Source: Thiosocius sp963736445
GTDB taxonomy: Bacteria > Pseudomonadota > Gammaproteobacteria > Chromatiales > Chromatiaceae
Direction of reading: 5' to 3'
DNA: 64,000 nucleotides
Assembly (NCBI GenBank): GCA_963736445.1
Contig: CAVTOY010000016.1
Span: 153,983-217,982 of the forward strand
Shown: in pieces, positions 1 to 13,451 of the stretch
How positions within the stretch are numbered: position 1 is the first letter of the stretch
Layout of the letters: every line of letters starts with the position of its first letter
Notes under the pieces: generated by a model
What the model was told of the DNA's origin: nothing
The model's database searches: none
What the model saw: only the letters and a program-made list of their open reading frames with translations
Made by a program: the position numbers and the translations under genes

Positions 1-2
1 AC

Positions 3-2356
<2,354 letters not shown>

Positions 2357-2360
<4 letters not shown>

Positions 2361-3565
2361 GCTCCAGTTCACGACGTCGATGGGGCGTTCTGACGTTCCG
2401 CGAGCCGCTCAATCGACCTGCGGCTTATGGCGTCTGGACATCGGCGTGGTTGCTGCTCGCCGGCTGGGCATTGAGCGGCGCTGCTCACGCGGGCCAGACC
2501 CGGATTGCCGATATCCGCTTCATCGGTGAGGCCACGCTGGCGACGGGAATGTCTTTCGACGGCACCGAGGTGGGTGGCCTTTCGGGCATCGATTACCACC
2601 CGCCCAGCGACAGCTATTTCGTCATCAGCGACGACCGCTCGCGCACCGACAGCGCGCGCTTATATACCTTGCATATCGACCTGTCGGACGGCCGCCTGCA
2701 GGAGGGCGATGTACAGCTCACCGGGCACATCCGCCTGCTCGACGCGGACGGCCGGCCCTTTGCGCGCGGACTGGTCGACGCGGAGGGTATCCGTTTCGAC
2801 GCAGCCACGGCGTCGGTTTTCTGGTGCAGCGAGGGCGATGCCGAACAAGGGCTGGCACCCGCGGTCTTTCAAACCGGTCTTGACGGCGCGTGGATTCGCC
2901 GGCTCGACCCGCCGGCGCACTACCGGCCGACCGGCTCTCATGGCGTGCGTGACAATCTCGCGTTCGAGAGCCTGACGCTGTCAGCCGACCGTGACCGACT
3001 TTTCACAGCGGTAGAAAATGCGCTGCTGCAGGACGGTCCGGCCGCCGACCGTGGTGTCCCGAGCCCGGTTCGCCTACTGGCCTTAGACAAGGCATCGGGC
3101 ACAGCGCTGGCAGAGTACGTCTATGTGACCGATCCGGTACCGTCCGGCAGCACCCCGCCGGGGCTGTTCCGAACCAACGGCCTGGTCGAACTGCTCGCGC
3201 TGGACGATTCAGAGTTCCTGGCAGTCGAGCGCGCCTATGCGGTCGGTGTCGGCAACAGCATCCGGCTCTACCAGGCGAGCCTGAGGGACGCGACCAACGT
3301 GGCCGGGGTCGCCGAAATCGGCCAGGTCCCGAGGCTTCAGCCCCTGACAAAGACCCTACTGCTCGATCTCGACGTGCTGGGGATCCGCCTGGAAAATACC
3401 GAGGGCGTCACCTTCGGTCCGCGACTCCCCAACGGCAGGCAGTCGTTGATCCTGGTGGCGGACAACAACTTTCGCGACAGTCAGGCCACGCAGTTTCTTG
3501 CCTTCGAGGTCAGGCTGTCTCACCCGAAAAACCACCCGCCGGGCGACCATCCGAGCGCACGATGA
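2357..3565 (+). CDS. Secreted esterase-like phytase-family protein
   Basis: 402 aa. A hydrophobic stretch at about residues 27-45 ending GAAHAG looks like a signal peptide after a long, basic N-terminal region, so translation may begin further in. The mature part resembles the 'esterase-like activity of phytase' family (PF13449), a predicted beta-propeller: GGLSGIDYHP, YFVISDDRS, VDAEGIRFD, ENTEGVTFGPRLPNG and LILVADNNF are typical. Substrate is unknown; family members are predicted phosphatases or esterases in the periplasm. The start overlaps the glgP stop (GTGA), suggesting translational coupling, but no functional link to glycogen is evident. Confidence 0.8.
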
Positions 3566-3596
3566 AGTGCCGAGCTCGAGGCCGCTGAAACCTGCC

Positions 3597-4550
3597 TCAT
3601 TCCGCTGCAGGCCGGTGACTCCCGAAACCTGGCGGCAGACTGTGCAGAGCAAGTCGCAGCCAATAGGACTCGAACTGCTGCCACTGCGCCTCTTCCGGAC
3701 CATCCGAGTGGCTGACCGGGAACTCCATCAGCTCGAACGGGCCGCTGAGGTGATTGGCGATGCCGTAGACGGTCTTGGCCGGCACGACGTCATCTTCCAA
3801 CCCCAGGGCCAGCACCGTCGGACATGACACACGCTCGGCGAAATTCACGGCGTCGAAATAGCGCAGCACCACCATGGTGTCCTCGAGGTGGTCGGGGCGG
3901 CGTGCCATATAGCGACTGATCTCGGCCCCTGAACCCGATTTCACGAACAAGTTCCGACCCTCGGCCCAGCCGAAGGTCGGCACACCGAGCGCCAGCAGAT
4001 CCGCGCATTGCAGCGTCGCCTGCGCCATCAGCGCCAGGCCGCCGGCGAAGCTCACGCCCTCGAAGATCGTCTTGCTGGTGCGCCCTTCGAGCAACATGCG
4101 GCCGGTCCGCACTGCCTGCATGTAGTCGCAAACGGCCAGGCGGATCACCGAGGTCTCGGGTGTCTCGATACCCGTCAGCACATAGCCCCAGCGCGAGGGA
4201 TTCGGCAGCGCCGCGCGGGATATGCCAAAACCACGGATGTCCACACCCAGCACATTGACGCCCTGCCGGGCCCAGTCCCAGCGTCGCCTGCACTGGCTGC
4301 CATAACCATGACTGTGGATCACCAGCGGACGGGCCTTGTCGTCGTCCCAGTGCAGCAGATAGGCCGATACGCGGGCGTGCCCTAGCGAGATGAAAGATAC
4401 CGTCTCGGCGCGAATCTCGCCCAGCGGCGACGACGGATCCGCATGCCGCTCGATCGCCGGGTCCAGCTGCTCCAGCTGCATCCGCGTGCTGTCCCAGAAG
4501 ACGTCAAAATCCTCCGGCCGGGTCAACGGCGGCTTGAACATACGTCGCAT
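3597..4550 (-). CDS. Acetylxylan-esterase-like alpha/beta hydrolase
   Basis: 317 aa, no signal peptide, so probably cytoplasmic. It resembles the AXE1/cephalosporin-C deacetylase family (PF05448). The nucleophile elbow is GVSFAGG (Ser at about residue 171), the oxyanion region is HSHGYGSQ, a late acidic segment GLEDDVVPAKT and a terminal His in PVSHSDGPEEAQ fit a Ser-Asp-His triad. The N-terminal RPEDFDVFWDSTRMQLEQL is typical of the family. A second ATG three codons in is an alternative start. It is convergent with the upstream esterase gene and divergent from the CNB/acyltransferase gene. The actual ester substrate is not known. Confidence 0.82.
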   Translation of the reverse strand: MRRMFKPPLTRPEDFDVFWDSTRMQLEQLDPAIERHADPSSPLGEIRAETVSFISLGHARVSAYLLHWDDDKARPLVIHSHGYGSQCRRRWDWARQGVNVLGVDIRGFGISRAALPNPSRWGYVLTGIETPETSVIRLAVCDYMQAVRTGRMLLEGRTSKTIFEGVSFAGGLALMAQATLQCADLLALGVPTFGWAEGRNLFVKSGSGAEISRYMARRPDHLEDTMVVLRYFDAVNFAERVSCPTVLALGLEDDVVPAKTVYGIANHLSGPFELMEFPVSHSDGPEEAQWQQFESYWLRLALHSLPPGFGSHRPAAE

Positions 4551-4634
4551 GGCCTAAACTGTAACCCAAACGCCGTTCAAAAGAATGTGCTGCATTGCAC
4601 CGGCTACTTACGCTGCGGCCGAGGAGCCCGGGAT

Positions 4635-6626
4635 TTGGTTTCTATCGATACACTCAAACAGCTGGCCTTCTTCGCTGGCCTGCGACGCGAGGTCCTCGAG
4701 GTTTTCGCCGGGGCCGCGACCATTGCCGAGCTCGAGAACAATACCCTGATCACCCGTCAGCATGATCGCGCCATCGCGCTCTACATACTGCTGGAAGGTC
4801 GCATCCAGTTCCTGATCGAGGTCGAGGGTGCCGGCAAACTGCTCGTCGGTATCGGGCAGGACCCGGGCCTGATCATCGGCTGGTCAGTATTCCGCGCGCC
4901 GTTTCGCTATATGACGGACGTGCGCTGCGAAGGCCGCTGTCGATTGCTGCGTATCCCTCATCACCTGATCGACGAACTGCTCGCCGACGATTCCCACAGC
5001 GGACTGATCTTGTTGCGCCGGGTGACCGAATCACTGGCGCGTCGCCTGGAGTTCGAGCGCAACCGCTTACTGGAGACGGCCGGCGCCAACGCCGCGCTGC
5101 CGTACAAGCTGCCGGGACCGATCGAGGAGGTGGACGTTCCCTGGACGCCGGAGCAATTGAACTCAGCCGACAGCATGCTGGATTTCCTCGCCCACTCTTC
5201 GCTGTTCGAAGGGCTGGAGAGCCGTCTGCTGGAATGGTTGTCACACCAGGCCGTGGTGATGACCTTCGCCGCCGACGACGCGCTGTTCGAGCAGGACGGC
5301 ATCGCCGAGCACCTGTACCTGCTGGTCGACGGCCGCATCGGTTTCTCCTACTGCGACGAAGGCGGCACGCGCTGTGTATTTCTGCGCGCCCTCGAGGGGA
5401 TCGGGGATCCGATAGGCTGGTCGGCGCTGGTCGACCCACGGCGCTACCGGACCTCGGCCTTTGCGCTGCAGACCAGCCACGTCGTGGCCCTGCCCAGCAA
5501 CACCCTGGAGCGGTTGTGCGCGCAGGAACCGGCGTTCGGCGTATCGGTGATGCGCCGCGTGCTGCAGGCGATCAGCTCTCGACTGCGCTTCACCCGTGTG
5601 CGCCTGGTCGCGCAGCGCTACGGTGAAGAGGTGCTGGCGATGCGCACCATTCTGGATCAGGCCGCGGAATCACTGCCGGTCAGCTCGCCGTTGCACAAGA
5701 TCCCCTACCTGCTCGAGAACCGCCTGACCCTAGCGGACGCCTTTCATGCGCTGGAGCTGACCCGCGCGCACGGCGATCCGACCGAACGCAATCTGGCCGC
5801 ACTGTCGCTCGAAGTCCTGCAGGACGTCCACCGCGAGCTCGAGCTGTACCAGGGTCTGCAGCGCGCCTACGAGGCGGTTGCGAATGCCCCGGCCGACGCC
5901 TCACCGGAGCAGGTCCGGGGACGCAGCATGCAAGCGTTCGGCGAACTCTTCGGCAAGCTCAGCTACCGGATCTCAGGGGAAGAAAACCTGCCCGCGACAC
6001 CAGGCAACATCGTGATCATGAACCATCTTGAGAATCACATGGACACCATGCTCCCGAATGCGTTTCGCCTGACGCTAGACAGCCATTTCGTGTCCAGCAT
6101 GATCCTGTATCGCCGCTATGGCGAGGCGCCGGTTAGGGTGGTGCGCAAGCCGGAGATGGGTTGGTACGGTTATCAGCAGTACTTCGACCGCCTCGACTAC
6201 CTGTACGTCTATCCGGGCGACGTCGACGAGGAGGACCGCGATCAGGACCTGACCCGCGAACAGCGTAACCGACGCTTTATCGAAACGGCCGCCGGCCACC
6301 TCAAGGCCGGCCGCAACCTGCTGATCGCGCCCGAGGGGCGCTGCAGCTTCACCGAGGCCTCGCCCGGGCCCTTCAAGCCCGGGGCATTACGCCTCGCCGC
6401 CGCGGTCGATCCCGAACCCCTGATCGTGCCCATAGCCGTGGCGAACTTCGACAAACGCCTGACCCGGACGACGACGGCGGCGATCGTTTTTCCACCGTTT
6501 CGCCTGTCGGACCGCGTGCCGGAACCTGACGACCGGGACGCGCTGTTCGCCTTCATCGTGGAGCTGCAGCAGCAATACCACGGCTATGTGCAGCAGGCGA
6601 TCGAACTCGCGCGGGCGGTTGATTAA
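4635..6626 (+). CDS. Two cyclic-nucleotide-binding-like domains fused to a PlsC-type acyltransferase
   Basis: 663 aa from a TTG start chosen because GAGGAG lies at 4621-4626, 8 bases upstream. The longer open frame would run into the divergent hydrolase gene. Residues about 5-145 and 175-320 are two tandem CNB/Crp-like beta-barrels (YILLEGRIQFL, LYLLVDGRIGFSY). Residues about 430-650 resemble a glycerolipid acyltransferase: IVIMNHLENHMDT, LIAPEGRCSFTEA and PGPFKPGALRLAA. The usual HX4D motif appears as HX5D (HLENHMD), which is unusual. It may acylate a glycerolipid under ligand control, but nucleotide binding is not proven; the CNB folds could bind another ligand. Confidence 0.8.
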   Translation: MVSIDTLKQLAFFAGLRREVLEVFAGAATIAELENNTLITRQHDRAIALYILLEGRIQFLIEVEGAGKLLVGIGQDPGLIIGWSVFRAPFRYMTDVRCEGRCRLLRIPHHLIDELLADDSHSGLILLRRVTESLARRLEFERNRLLETAGANAALPYKLPGPIEEVDVPWTPEQLNSADSMLDFLAHSSLFEGLESRLLEWLSHQAVVMTFAADDALFEQDGIAEHLYLLVDGRIGFSYCDEGGTRCVFLRALEGIGDPIGWSALVDPRRYRTSAFALQTSHVVALPSNTLERLCAQEPAFGVSVMRRVLQAISSRLRFTRVRLVAQRYGEEVLAMRTILDQAAESLPVSSPLHKIPYLLENRLTLADAFHALELTRAHGDPTERNLAALSLEVLQDVHRELELYQGLQRAYEAVANAPADASPEQVRGRSMQAFGELFGKLSYRISGEENLPATPGNIVIMNHLENHMDTMLPNAFRLTLDSHFVSSMILYRRYGEAPVRVVRKPEMGWYGYQQYFDRLDYLYVYPGDVDEEDRDQDLTREQRNRRFIETAAGHLKAGRNLLIAPEGRCSFTEASPGPFKPGALRLAAAVDPEPLIVPIAVANFDKRLTRTTTAAIVFPPFRLSDRVPEPDDRDALFAFIVELQQQYHGYVQQAIELARAVD

Positions 6627-6822
6627 GCTGCTCGGCGATCCGCTGGCGGCAGATCGGATCCCTTGGCCCGCTAAATCCCCAAGCTCCCCATGGGCGCTGC
6701 CGCCTGCGGGCCGGACATCGGCGGTACACTGCGGTATGACCGCATCCCGCGGCCCCGCACGGGGCTGGGGCTCGACAAACAAGCGCATGCATCGGCAAGG
6801 TTCATCCGCACCCGAGACACCC

Positions 6823-7955
6823 ATGACATTAAACTCCTACCGACTGCCCGCAGAACGCCAGCCCGCCGACGGTTCGGTGCTTATGCTCGCTGCCGCGCGC
6901 TGCACGATGCTCGGCGCCGTGCTCTGGTCGGCCGTTGCGGCCGGCGCCGCACCGACGGCGCCACCCGTCGTGATCGCCACCACCGAGCAGCGGGCCGTGT
7001 TCGAAGAGGTGCCTATCTCGGGGACCGTCAGCTCACCACGGGTGACCCAGCTCTCGCCGGAGGTGGCCGGCCTAGTGCAAGAGGTCCTGGTCGACGCGGG
7101 GGACCGGGTCGTGGCCGGAGCGCCCCTGGTGCGGCTGGACGGGACGCTGGCAGGCCTGGCGCTGGAGGCGGCCGAGGCCGCGACTGAACAGGCAAGCGAG
7201 GAACTGGCAGACGCCCGCCGCCGATTGGCCGATGCCGAGCGCCTGGTGCAGTCGCGCGGTATCGCCGAGACCGAGATCAAGGCCAGACGCTCGGAGGTGC
7301 GCGCCGACGGCGCGACCCTGAGGTTGCGCCAGGCCGAGCAGCGTCGCGAGGCAGAACGCCTGCGCCGATATGAACTCAAGGCGCCTTTTGCCGGAGTGAT
7401 CAGCCGCAAGCTCACCGAGGCGGGGGAATGGGTCGCGCCCGGCGATGACGTGCTGGAGCTCATGGCGGACACCGGGCTGCGCATCGATTTCCGCGTGCCG
7501 CAGGGCCTGTTCCCTCGCATTCGCAGCGATGAGGGCATCGAGGTACGGCTGGACGCCCTGCCCGACCGTCGCCTGGCGGCGCGAATCGGCGAGATCGTAC
7601 CGATCAGTGATCCCAGCGCGCGCACCTTCCTGGTGCGCGTCTATCCACAGGATGAGGACCTGCCGATGACACCGGGCATGTCGGCCAGCGCCACGCTCAG
7701 GCTGGGGACCGGCGAGCAGGGGGTCGTCGTATCGCGCGATGCGCTGCTGCGTCACCCCGATGGCCGGATCACGGTCTGGGTGGCGAGGGCCAGGGCAGCG
7801 ACATCACCGTGACCGAACGACAGGTGCAGACCGGGCTGTCTTTTGACGGCCGCGTGGTCATACACAGCGGTCTCGAGCCGGACGTGCGCGTCGTGGTCGA
7901 GGGCAACGAGGCACTGCAACAGGGTCAGCGCGTCTCGGTGCGGGAGGCGCGCTGA
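6823..7955 (+). pseudogene. RND efflux periplasmic adaptor, one frameshift near 7785
   Basis: Membrane-fusion adaptor of a tripartite RND pump. It starts at ATG 6823 with an Ala-rich signal sequence (about residues 20-45), then the biotinyl-lipoyl half VAGLVQEVLVDAGDRVVAGA, an alpha-hairpin, and FAGVISRKLTEAGEWVAPGD. The frame breaks after GTGGC at 7780-7784: before it the protein reads RITVWVA, and after it, one base out of phase, it continues GQGSDITVTERQ to VSVREAR, ending TGA at 7953-7955. A single missing base explains this. The stop shares one base with the pump start. It could be a true pseudogene or a sequencing indel. Confidence 0.82.
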
Positions 7956-10900
7956 TGTTTGAAGGCCTCATCAGTCGCGGTACCCTGACGACCGTCGCGG
8001 TCTTGATCCTGTGCGTGATCGGCATGGTCGCGGCCCTGCGTATATCGGTGCAGATGATCCCCGATCTGGACGTGCGCACGATTTCCGTGCGCACCAGCTG
8101 GCCGGGCGCGACACCGCAGGACGTGGAAAAGGAGATCCTGATCGAGCAGGAGGAGTTCCTGCGCAACATCCCCAGCCTGCAGCTCATGGTCGCCAGCGCC
8201 TCCTTCGGCCAGGCCAGCATCGAACTGGAGTTTCCGTATGGCGTCGACATCAATGAGACGCTGATCCGCGTCACCAATGCCCTGAGCCAGGTGCCCTCGT
8301 ATCCCAACAACGTTGATGAGCCGCGCGTCTACGCAACATCGTTCTCCAGCAACTCTTTCATGTACTTTCGCGTGGCGCCGCTGCAAGGCAACCCGCGCCA
8401 ACTGAACATGGTCCTGATGCAGGACTTCCTCGAAGACAATGTGCAGGCGCGCATGGAGAGCATCCCCGGGGTCTCGCAGGTCAACGTCTACGGCGGCGCC
8501 GAACGCCAGATCCAGGTCCTGATCGACCCGGAGCGGCTGGCCGAGCGCGGTCTCACCGTCGCCGATGTGCGGCGCGCGATTACAGAACGCAACCGCGACG
8601 CCTCCGGCGGCGAGATCGAATCCGGCAAGCGCCGCTATCTGCTGCGCACCATCGGCCGCTTCGAAGATCTCGACGAGCTGCGCCGACTGATCCTGGCGCG
8701 CCGCGGCGATTCGCTGATCCGACTGGTCGACGTGGCCGAGGTGCGGCAGGGCCACTTCGAGCTGACGCGCCAGTCCTTCTCCGACGGCAATCCAGTGCTC
8801 GGCCTGTCGGTGCGGCGCGAGGCCGGCTCCAACGTCATCGAAATCAAGCGACGCCATGCTGGTCGGAGCTGGATGCCATCAACCGCGAGGTGCTGCGGCC
8901 GGCCGGCATGGTCATGCGGCTGATCGCCGACGACGTTGGCTACGTCGAGGCCTCGCTGACAACGTCTGGACTAACCTGGCAATCGGCGCGTTTTTCGCCA
9001 GCCTGGTGATGTTCGCGTTCCTGCGCTCGCGTGCGCGCCACCCTGGTCGGGGTGATGGGCATCCCGATATGCACCATCGCGGCCTTCCTCGGCCTGCTGG
9101 CGACCGGCCGCACCATCAACGTTATCTCGCTGGCCGGCGTCGCATTCGCCATCGGCATGACCCTGGACAACAGCATCGTCGTGCTGGAGAGCATCGAGCT
9201 GGCGCGGCGGCGCGGGCTGGATCGCTTCCGCTCGGCGGTCGAGGGGGTGCGGCAGGTCTGGCCGGCGGTGCTGGCATCCACGCTGACCACCGTGCTGGTT
9301 TTCGTGCCGATCATGTTCATCGAACAGGAGGCCGGGCAGCTCTACTCGGATATCGCGATCGCCGTCTCCGCGTCGATCCTCGCATCGATGGTGGTGGCCA
9401 TCACCGTGCTGCCAACCGCCAGCGCCCGCATGCACTTTCGCTCCGAGGCCGAGGGCCAGACGGCGAACGACCGCGGCCTGCGCGGCGCAGTCCTCGCCGG
9501 CATCGAATGGCTGACCGCCGGGCGTCTGCGACGCCTGTCCACGGTGACTCTCGCCGCCGCCGCGAGCCTCGCCGCCTTTGTCTGGCTGACCCCGCCCGCC
9601 GAGTATCTGCCCGAGGGCGAGGAGCCCAAGACCTTCGCCCGCATGAACGCCCCGCCCGGCTATAACCTCGAGACCATGCGCGGCATCGGCGAGGAGGTGC
9701 AGCAGTATTTCCTACCGTTCCTGGAGGACGCACCGACACGCTTCGATCGCGGCGAGACCGCCGTCCCGGCGCTGAAATATCTCAATCTGCGCATCGAGGC
9801 CAACGGTCTGCGGATCATCGCCGAGCCCAAGGACCCGAATCACATCAAGCCGCTGATGGACGCGCTGGGCAGCAAGTTCAAGGAGTACCCGGGCATGCGC
9901 TCCTTCGTATCCCGCGGCTCCATCATCACCAGCAACGACGGCGGCACGCGCAGCGTCAACCTCGACATCGCCGGCCCGGAGCTCAGCGTGATCTACGACG
10001 TCGCGCTGGCCGCCTACCGCCGGACGCAGGAAGTATTCGACAATCCGCGCATCCGCGCCAATCCGGCGACGCTCTCGCTATCCCAGCCGATGGTCGAACT
10101 GCGCCCTGACTGGTCGCGCGCAGCCGAACTCGGCATGAACGCGGTCGATATCGGTTTCGCCGTGTCGGCGCTCACCGATGGGGCCTTCGTCGACGAGTTC
10201 CTGTTGAACGACGACAAGATCGACATCTACCTCTACGGCGGTGCCGGGACCAAGGCCACGCTGGATGAACTGGGGCGCCTGCCGGTCTACACGCCGTCCG
10301 GCACCGTTGTCCCGCTGTCGACCATCGCCGACATCATCGAGACCGTGGATACCAACACCATCCGGCGCGTCGACGGCCGGCGCACGGTCACCCTGGGCAT
10401 CATTCCACCCGAATCCGTTGCGCTGGAGAGCGCCGTACAGATCGTCCGCGAACAGGTGGTCGACTATCTGCGTGCCGCCGGCGTGGTCCCGGCCAACGTC
10501 AGCATGGAGATCTCCGGGGCCGGCGATCAGCTCGACGCCACCCGCGACGCGCTGAGCGGCAATTACCTCGTGGCCGTGGTGATCATCTACCTGCTGCTGG
10601 TCGCGATCTTCACCCACTGGGGCTACCCGCTGTTGATCATGACGACCATACCGCTGGGCGTGGCCGGCGGCATCGTCGGCCTGTGGCTGATGAACTGGGG
10701 GGGTGCGCTGCTGCCGCTGATCGGACTGCCGCTGCTCAGCCAGCCGTTCGACATGATCGCGATGCTCGGTTTCCTGATCCTGATGGGCACCGTGGTAAAC
10801 AATCCCATCCTGATCGTCCATCAGGCCATGCTCAACGTTCGACACCGCGGGATGGCGGCCCGCGAGGCGGTGCCGATGCCGTGGAGACACGCCTGCGGCC

Positions 10901-11177
10901 GATCGCGATGTCCACGCTGACGACGGTCTGTGGCCTGGCGCCACTGGTATTCCTGCCAGGCGCCGGCACGGAACTATATCGCGGGGTCGGCGCCATCGTG
11001 CTGTTCGGCGTGCTGGGTACGGCGGTGGTATCACTGACCTTTTTGCCGGCGCTGTCGGTAATGGTGCTGGGGTGGCACCGGCCCGGGGGCCGTGCAGCGG
11101 CGAGCGCCGGCAGTCAGCCAGCCGCTCCCGAACCCGTCACGACGGATCTCGCGGTGCGCAAGACCGGTACGGATTGA
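7955..11177 (+). pseudogene. RND-family efflux pump (AcrB/MexB-like), five frame changes
   Basis: Inner-membrane proton-driven efflux permease, about 1,070 codons. The N-terminus has the family pattern (MFEGLISRGTLTTVAVLIL; SWPGATPQDVEKEI). Following similarity, the frame changes at about 8852 (extra C), 8865 (extra base), 8959 (lost base), 9030 (extra base) and 10871 (lost base). Between breaks the sequence stays family-like, e.g. the TM4 region LAGVAFAIGMTLDNSIVVLE and, after the last break, TRLRPIAMSTLTTVCGLAPL. It directly follows the adaptor in an operon. No outer-membrane channel gene is adjacent. None of the breaks lies in a long homopolymer. It is either a decaying gene or local low-quality sequence. 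Confidence 0.85.
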
Positions 11178-11303
11178 GGCCGGCCCTGCAGCCGACCGCG
11201 ACGCGGCGCTCCGGTCCGGGCCCACGATCGAAACAGCACAAAACTTGTGGCAGTTGAATGAATCCAGCCGGCCCGCCGGTCTATCCCGGGTGAGTGAATT
11301 AAA

Positions 11304-12422
11304 ATGAAGAAGGTTGCAATGAAAAGATTGTTAGTCGTGACTGCGCTATGCGCGATCGTCGCCATCTCCTGTGTCAACGGAACCTCTGGCAAGAAGGGTG
11401 TCGCGGCAGCGGTCGACGGGAACACCGCGGTCGCCACTTTTGCCGGCGGTTGTTTCTGGTGCGTGGAGTCGGACTTCGAGGAGGTGCCCGGCGTGGTCGA
11501 GGCGGTCTCCGGCTACACCGGAGGCGAGACCCCCAACCCCACCTACAAGCAGGTGTCGAGCGGCACCACCGGACACCTGGAGGCGGTGCAGGTGCGCTAC
11601 GATCCGGATGTGATCAGCTATGACGGTCTGCTCGCGGCATTCTGGCGGATGATCGATCCGACAGACGGGGGTGGCCAGTTCTCCGATCGTGGCCACGAGT
11701 ACACCACGGCGATCTACTATCACGACGAGGGCCAGCGGCAGGCCGCCGAGCAGTCACGCGCGGCCCTGGCGGCGAGCGGGCGCCATGATCGGCCGATCGT
11801 CACGCCGATAGAACCGGCGGAGGTGTTCTACCGCGCCGAGGACTATCATCAGGATTATTACGAAAAGAATCCGCTACGCTATGGTTTTTACCGCCGCGGC
11901 TCGGGTCGCGATGCCTATCTCGAACAGACCTGGGGAGATGCCATCAAGGTGGACTACAGCACATATTCACCCGCAGTTGCCGATGACTTCCGTAAACCCG
12001 CCGAGGATGAACTGCGTCAGCGCCTGTCCCCGATGCAGTTCAAGGTCACCCAGCACGAGGGTACGGAGCCGCCATTCGACAATGCCTACTGGGACAACAA
12101 GCGCGATGGTATCTACGTCGATATCGTCAGCGGCGAGCCGCTATTTTCATCCACTGACAAGTTTAAATCCGGAACGGGTTGGCCAAGCTTTACGCGGCCG
12201 CTAGAAGACGAATTGATCGTTGAAAAGACGGACTACAAGATGATTCTGCCACGTACCGAAGTACGCAGCCGCAACGCCGATTCGCATCTCGGCCATGTCT
12301 TCAGTGACGGCCCTGCGCCCACCGGTCTGCGCTATTGCATTAATTCAGCGGCGCTGCGATTCGTGCCGAAAGAGGCGCTGGAACAAGAGGGCTACGGCCA
12401 ATATTCGGCGCTGTTCGAGTAG
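11304..12422 (+). CDS. msrAB: Bifunctional peptide-methionine sulfoxide reductase MsrA-MsrB, exported
   Basis: Repairs both S- and R-methionine sulfoxide in proteins. 372 aa from ATG 11304; ATG 11319 has a better-placed GAAGG and may be the true start. The N-terminus is hydrophobic and ends AISC, a plausible lipobox, so the enzyme probably acts in the envelope. MsrA part: GGCFWC with catalytic Cys, ESDFEEVPGV, GYTGGETPNPTY. MsrB part (about 225-360): FKSGTGWPSFTRP, SHLGHVFSDGP and catalytic RYCINSAALRF. The two CxxC zinc motifs of many MsrBs are absent, so this belongs to the zinc-free type. It lies in the same direction as the broken RND operon but after a 126-bp gap. Confidence 0.93.
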   Translation: MKKVAMKRLLVVTALCAIVAISCVNGTSGKKGVAAAVDGNTAVATFAGGCFWCVESDFEEVPGVVEAVSGYTGGETPNPTYKQVSSGTTGHLEAVQVRYDPDVISYDGLLAAFWRMIDPTDGGGQFSDRGHEYTTAIYYHDEGQRQAAEQSRAALAASGRHDRPIVTPIEPAEVFYRAEDYHQDYYEKNPLRYGFYRRGSGRDAYLEQTWGDAIKVDYSTYSPAVADDFRKPAEDELRQRLSPMQFKVTQHEGTEPPFDNAYWDNKRDGIYVDIVSGEPLFSSTDKFKSGTGWPSFTRPLEDELIVEKTDYKMILPRTEVRSRNADSHLGHVFSDGPAPTGLRYCINSAALRFVPKEALEQEGYGQYSALFE

Positions 12423-12486
12423 CGGGTCGGGCGATCGCCCGAACGGGATCAACGACCCGCGCCGCGCAGCGGCAATGCACGTCGAA

Positions 12487-13344
12487 TCAGGCGGCCTGGG
12501 CGTGCGGCAGGATAAGCTGCATCACCCCGGTCACCTGCGAATGCGCCTTGTGCGACACCATGGCGCACTCGGCCGGTGACAGGCCTGTGAGATCCCAGGC
12601 GGTGCGGGATACCGCGTCGAGCGCGCTGTCGATGTCTTGATCCCGATCGGCGGCGTCTGCCAGGACTGCTGCGATATGCACTAGCGCCGCGAACAGCGCA
12701 TAGTCTCCCGACGACTTGGGCTCGATGTGGAGCTCGGTCGGCTCCCAGAGACTCTGCGGCAACTGCCACTGGCGCATCAGTTCCGCCCCGACGCTTGCAT
12801 AGTCGATGCCCAGCACCGCACGCTCGGCCTTGTAGAGCGGCGCATTTTGGAGCTCTGCCAACTCAATCGCCCGCTGGGCCTTGTGTGGCTCTGCCTGGTA
12901 GATCAGGAGATGGCCAATGTCACGCAGCAGACCGCCGACAAACAGACGTTCGCTGTCGAGCACATTGCATACGGTCGCCAGCTCGCGGGCACAGATCGCA
13001 CACAGCACGCTTTTGAGCCAAAAGCGCTGCATGTCCACGACCTGCTCGGACAGACCCTCGAAACTCTGCGTCACCGATGCGGCCAGCATCAGGTCGTGTA
13101 CGTCCTGTGTACCCAGCAGGGCGACCGCACGGCTGACGGTGTCAACCTCGGTCGCCAAGCCGAAATAGGCGCTGTTCACAATACGGAGTAGGCGTGCGGC
13201 CATCGCCGGATCGTTTGCGACCACGTCGGCCACATCGGCCAGATTCGATTTGGGATCGTCGAGAATGGTCTTGAGCCGCAGATAGGCATCCGGCAGTGAG
13301 ACCGGCCTGGCATGCTGCGAAATATTTTCCCATGCGGTCGACAT
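12487..13344 (-). CDS. HDOD-domain signalling protein
   Basis: 285 aa from ATG 13344, preceded by GGGGGAT; an upstream extension of the frame lacks support. The HDOD fold (PF08668), a degenerate HD domain, spans about residues 15-215: SLPDAYLRLKTILDDP, DVANDP-like VVANDPAMAARLLRIVNSA, FVGGLLRDIGHLLIY and YASVGAELMRQWQLP. Such proteins regulate motility, biofilm or c-di-GMP signalling, usually without enzymatic activity. It is convergent with msrAB; a 16-bp palindrome (TCGGGCGATCGCCCGA) lies between their stops. Several other signalling genes (GGDEF, GGDEF-EAL) lie within 7 kb. Confidence 0.88.
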   Translation of the reverse strand: MSTAWENISQHARPVSLPDAYLRLKTILDDPKSNLADVADVVANDPAMAARLLRIVNSAYFGLATEVDTVSRAVALLGTQDVHDLMLAASVTQSFEGLSEQVVDMQRFWLKSVLCAICARELATVCNVLDSERLFVGGLLRDIGHLLIYQAEPHKAQRAIELAELQNAPLYKAERAVLGIDYASVGAELMRQWQLPQSLWEPTELHIEPKSSGDYALFAALVHIAAVLADAADRDQDIDSALDAVSRTAWDLTGLSPAECAMVSHKAHSQVTGVMQLILPHAQAA

Positions 13345-13451
13345 AAGTATCCCCCGATACGTCGAACCTTCATGGAAATCTTCGGCCGCGTTGGCGAAAA
13401 CCTGAGCGGGGCCGAAACGGCACCTCAGTGCTAGTCGTTTCGTTCTATCGG

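Noticed and set aside
8856..9665. 269-aa frame inside the RND pump
   Set aside because: Only short stretches match the pump; the rest is out-of-frame RND sequence. Treated as part of the frameshifted gene.
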